25,677 bases of DNA, taken from assembly GCA_035252155.1 (NCBI GenBank), contig DATFDL010000105.1:1-25677 (forward strand), written 5' to 3'. The position numbers and the translations under genes are program-made. Below the pieces are notes generated by a model, which did not search any database, was not told where the DNA came from, and was given only the letters and a program-made list of their open reading frames with translations. Below, in pieces: positions 23,957 through 25,677 of the stretch (position 1 is its first letter; every line of letters starts with the position of its first letter). This DNA comes from JAICLL01 sp035252155. Its GTDB lineage: Bacteria; Planctomycetota; Planctomycetia; Pirellulales; JAICIG01.

Positions 23957-24878
23957 GGCAAACGCCTGGCGATTTTGGATTTTGGATGTTCGATTTTGGA
24001 TTGTCTTGTTGCTGTTGTCGCCTGCCAAGCTGTACGCGTTTCAAGACGCCAAAACGAATGTCACACCGCCGGCCTCCGAACAAGACGCCTCCGAACAAGA
24101 CGCCGCCGACCAGCGCGATGAAGAAGAGCGCCTAAAGCGGTCGGCAAGGTTAGATGATATGCGCCGCCGCGCGGAGGCCATCGAGGTTTCGCGGCAGCAC
24201 AGCGGCCAGCGGATATCAGCCAAGCTGCTCGACAACCCGCTGCTTCGGTTCAACGACACCGCGCGCCTCGATCTCGACGGCACCGTCTGGGCGTGGGGCG
24301 AGGGCCGGCCGGCCGCGATCATGGAGCTTTATCCAAAGGCCGATCCGCCGGACAGGTGGGTCTATGTTTTTACTTCCACGTCGCCGGAACCACTCGATGC
24401 CAACATCGTCGCGGGCGCGCAGCGTTGGAATTGGTCGCCCGGGTCGCCTGGTTTTCATGCGCAACCCTTTCCCGATGCGCCGCCGCCCGCCGACCGGCCC
24501 GCGCTCCGATTGCGGCAAATGAAGGAACTGGCGCGGCGATTGACGGCGCACGAGTTCTGGGATCCGGATAACTCCCGCTTCGAGTTGCGACTGCTGGCCC
24601 AACCTGTGCATCGCTATCAAGACCCCGAGGCGGGCATCACCGACGCCGCGATCTTTCTGCTGGCTCATGGCACGAACCCCGAAGTAGTGGCCATCATCGA
24701 GGCGGCGCCTGATAAAAATTCGTCGCCGCGTTGGCAATGCGCCTTCATGCGGCTGGGTCACGCTGAAATGCACGTCGAAATTGACGGCAGGGAACTCTGG
24801 CGACAGCAGCGCGCCTCGCAGACCGATTTGCGCGAACCTTATTGGCTGACGGTCGCCTGGTCGCCGCCGGAGAAGTAA
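23940..24878 (+). CDS. Exported or anchored protein of unknown function, overlapping the M56 gene
   Basis: The protein has 312 residues from ATG 23940 (tandem ATGATG); AGGGAG at 23926-23931 is 8 bases upstream and supports this start. The N-terminal hydrophobic segment (about 9-33: AWRFWILDVRFWIVLLLLSP) is a signal peptide or anchor, and half of it is encoded by heptamer repeats. A Glu/Asp/Gln-rich charged linker follows (SEQDASEQDAADQRDEEERL). The main domain reads LDNPLLRFNDTARLDLDGTVWAWGEGRPAAIMELYP, RWVYVFTSTS, LRLRQMKELARRLTAHEFWD, FELRLLAQPVHRYQ, AIFLLAHGTNPEVVAIIEA and LGHAEMHVEIDGRELW. I recognise this pattern from uncharacterised planctomycete proteins that recur near M56 genes, without a known function. 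Overlap with the M56 gene and 19 bases to the next gene show one operon. Confidence 0.75.
   Translation: MMEWNRANAWRFWILDVRFWIVLLLLSPAKLYAFQDAKTNVTPPASEQDASEQDAADQRDEEERLKRSARLDDMRRRAEAIEVSRQHSGQRISAKLLDNPLLRFNDTARLDLDGTVWAWGEGRPAAIMELYPKADPPDRWVYVFTSTSPEPLDANIVAGAQRWNWSPGSPGFHAQPFPDAPPPADRPALRLRQMKELARRLTAHEFWDPDNSRFELRLLAQPVHRYQDPEAGITDAAIFLLAHGTNPEVVAIIEAAPDKNSSPRWQCAFMRLGHAEMHVEIDGRELWRQQRASQTDLREPYWLTVAWSPPEK
23971..24005. repeat. GATTTTG heptamer repeat (inverse of AAAATCC) inside a signal-peptide region
   Basis: The consecutive units are GATTTTG GATTTTG GATGTTC GATTTTG GATTGTC, the third and fifth degenerate. On the opposite strand this is the AAAATCC repeat found at 11826-11860. It encodes FWILDVRFWIV in the N-terminal hydrophobic segment of the 23940 gene. 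Confidence 0.9.
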
Positions 24879-24897
24879 AAGCGAGTAGAACGTGAGC

Positions 24898-25677
24898 ATG
24901 GATTACCGAGTCTTCATCCTGGCTTGTGCGGTTGTTTTGAACCTGGCGCCCTCATTGCGCGGACAAGATACTCCTCCGGTTGCTGCCACCGCACCGCCTG
25001 CGGTCGTCGGCAACGCGGATGGCGTCCGCCGCGCCGTAATCGTGTGCGGTTTGCCGGGCGATGCCGAGCATCGCGAGCTATTTGCCAGGACGATCGAACA
25101 GCTTTATGCCGGTCTCACCGGGCGGCTGGCCTTCAAGGCCGAGGATGTCGCCGTGCTGTTTAGCGACGAGACGAACGACAAAGACGGCCTCGCGCTGCAG
25201 GCCAACCGCGGCCCCGCCACTCAGGAGCAATTGACCAAAACAGTCGGCGAATTCACGAAGACGCTTCAACCCGCTGACGCCTTGTGGGTCTTTGTGTTCG
25301 GGCACGCTCATTTCGACGGACGGAACTGCTGGCTGAACCTGCCGGGACCCGACATCAACCAGGTGGAGTTCGGCAAGCTCTTCGCGCCTTTGGCCTGCCG
25401 CGAACAGGTGTTTTTCATCACGACCCCGGCCAGCGGCTATTACATCCGGCCGCTCTCGGCGGCTGGCCGAATTGTGATCACCGCCACTGAGCCTGACTAC
25501 GAAGTCAACGAGACGCTCTTTCCGCACAAGCTGGCGAAGTCATTGGCCGAGCCGCCGCCAATGGCCGAGTTCGACGTCGACGGCGACGGCCGGCCGACGC
25601 TCTTCGACGCCTATCTCTGGTCGGCCCGTGAAACCGCGCAAGAGTTTGCCTCGGGCGAGCTGTTGGCGACCGAGCAT
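24898..25677 (+). CDS. Secreted caspase/legumain-fold (C13/C14-like) protein, catalytic Cys apparently absent; 3' end cut
   Basis: 260 codons are visible from ATG 24898 with no stop before the edge; GTG 24892 in the same frame is an alternative start. A signal peptide (about 1-22: VFILACAVVLNLAPSLRGQ) comes first. The alpha/beta core shows strand 1 AVIVCGLPGDAEHRELF, FKAEDVAVLFSDE, the strand-loop LWVFVFGHAHFDG with the His (136/138) expected of the His-Cys dyad, and REQVFFITTPASGYYI. In the last segment C13 peptidases have Cys before Ser-Gly, but Ala178 stands there. Next come RIVITATEPDYEVNETLFPHKLAKSL and an EF-hand-type loop DVDGDGRPTLFDA (226-238). The arrangement recalls uncharacterised C13-like proteins whose core ends in a TEH motif, as here at 258-260. 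It is the fourth gene of the BlaI-M56 operon. Confidence 0.65.
   Translation, partial: MDYRVFILACAVVLNLAPSLRGQDTPPVAATAPPAVVGNADGVRRAVIVCGLPGDAEHRELFARTIEQLYAGLTGRLAFKAEDVAVLFSDETNDKDGLALQANRGPATQEQLTKTVGEFTKTLQPADALWVFVFGHAHFDGRNCWLNLPGPDINQVEFGKLFAPLACREQVFFITTPASGYYIRPLSAAGRIVITATEPDYEVNETLFPHKLAKSLAEPPPMAEFDVDGDGRPTLFDAYLWSARETAQEFASGELLATEH

Overview
The window looks like a chromosomal segment of a planctomycete, probably close to the Pirellulales. This is inferred from high GC, long intergenic spacers, and a protein mix typical of that phylum: a CRTAC1/ASPIC-UnbV protein paired with a multihaem cytochrome-TPR protein, a BlaI-M56 regulator pair whose peptidase carries WD40 repeats, zinc-ribbon/GYF_2 proteins and many small secreted proteins of unknown function. 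No rRNA, tRNA, CRISPR array, integrase or transposase gene was seen. It reads as ordinary chromosome with heavy repeat decoration, not as a phage or plasmid.

Layout. 1-727 (-): family 2 glycosyltransferase running off the left edge. 952-1959 (-): secreted alpha/beta hydrolase. 2201-2611 (+): small secreted protein. 2801-7695 (+): a two-gene redox block, first a five-helix membrane domain fused to a five-haem c-type region and TPRs, then a membrane-anchored VCBS/ASPIC-UnbV protein. 7740-8480 (-): metallo-beta-lactamase-fold hydrolase, divergent from a LarA-like (DUF2088) protein at 8630-9892 (+). 9909-10496 (-): nucleotidyltransferase-fold protein, divergent from a heavy-metal efflux block at 10632-17252 (+). 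That block holds a His-rich secreted protein, a lipoprotein, a tandem-duplicated RND adaptor and a CzcA/CusA-type pump. 17297-18784 (-): KAP-like P-loop NTPase with two membrane helices. 18785-19264: non-coding, with nested inverted repeats. 19265-21087 (-): two genes, a zinc-ribbon/GYF_2/TM protein followed by a secreted protein. 21366 to the right edge (+): a BlaI-type repressor, an M56 peptidase fused to WD40 repeats, an unknown exported protein and a caspase/legumain-fold protein cut by the edge.

Two repeat systems run through the segment. The first is a set of short palindromes in spacers that start with GTAG (once GTGG), often as inverted pairs; this is the architecture of REP/BIME elements. 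The second is two heptamer tandem repeats, GAACCCT and AAAATCC. AAAATCC arrays in opposite orientations supply the signal-peptide region of two different proteins, and a GAACCCT array forms the C-terminal coding end of the glycosyltransferase as far as the window shows.

The most system-like parts are the membrane cytochrome/TPR plus ASPIC-UnbV pair, the RND efflux operon with a double adaptor, and the BlaI/M56-WD40/caspase-fold operon. The last has a recognisable sigma70-like promoter overlapped by a candidate repressor operator. All functional statements come from motifs read by eye and from family knowledge; no database search was run.
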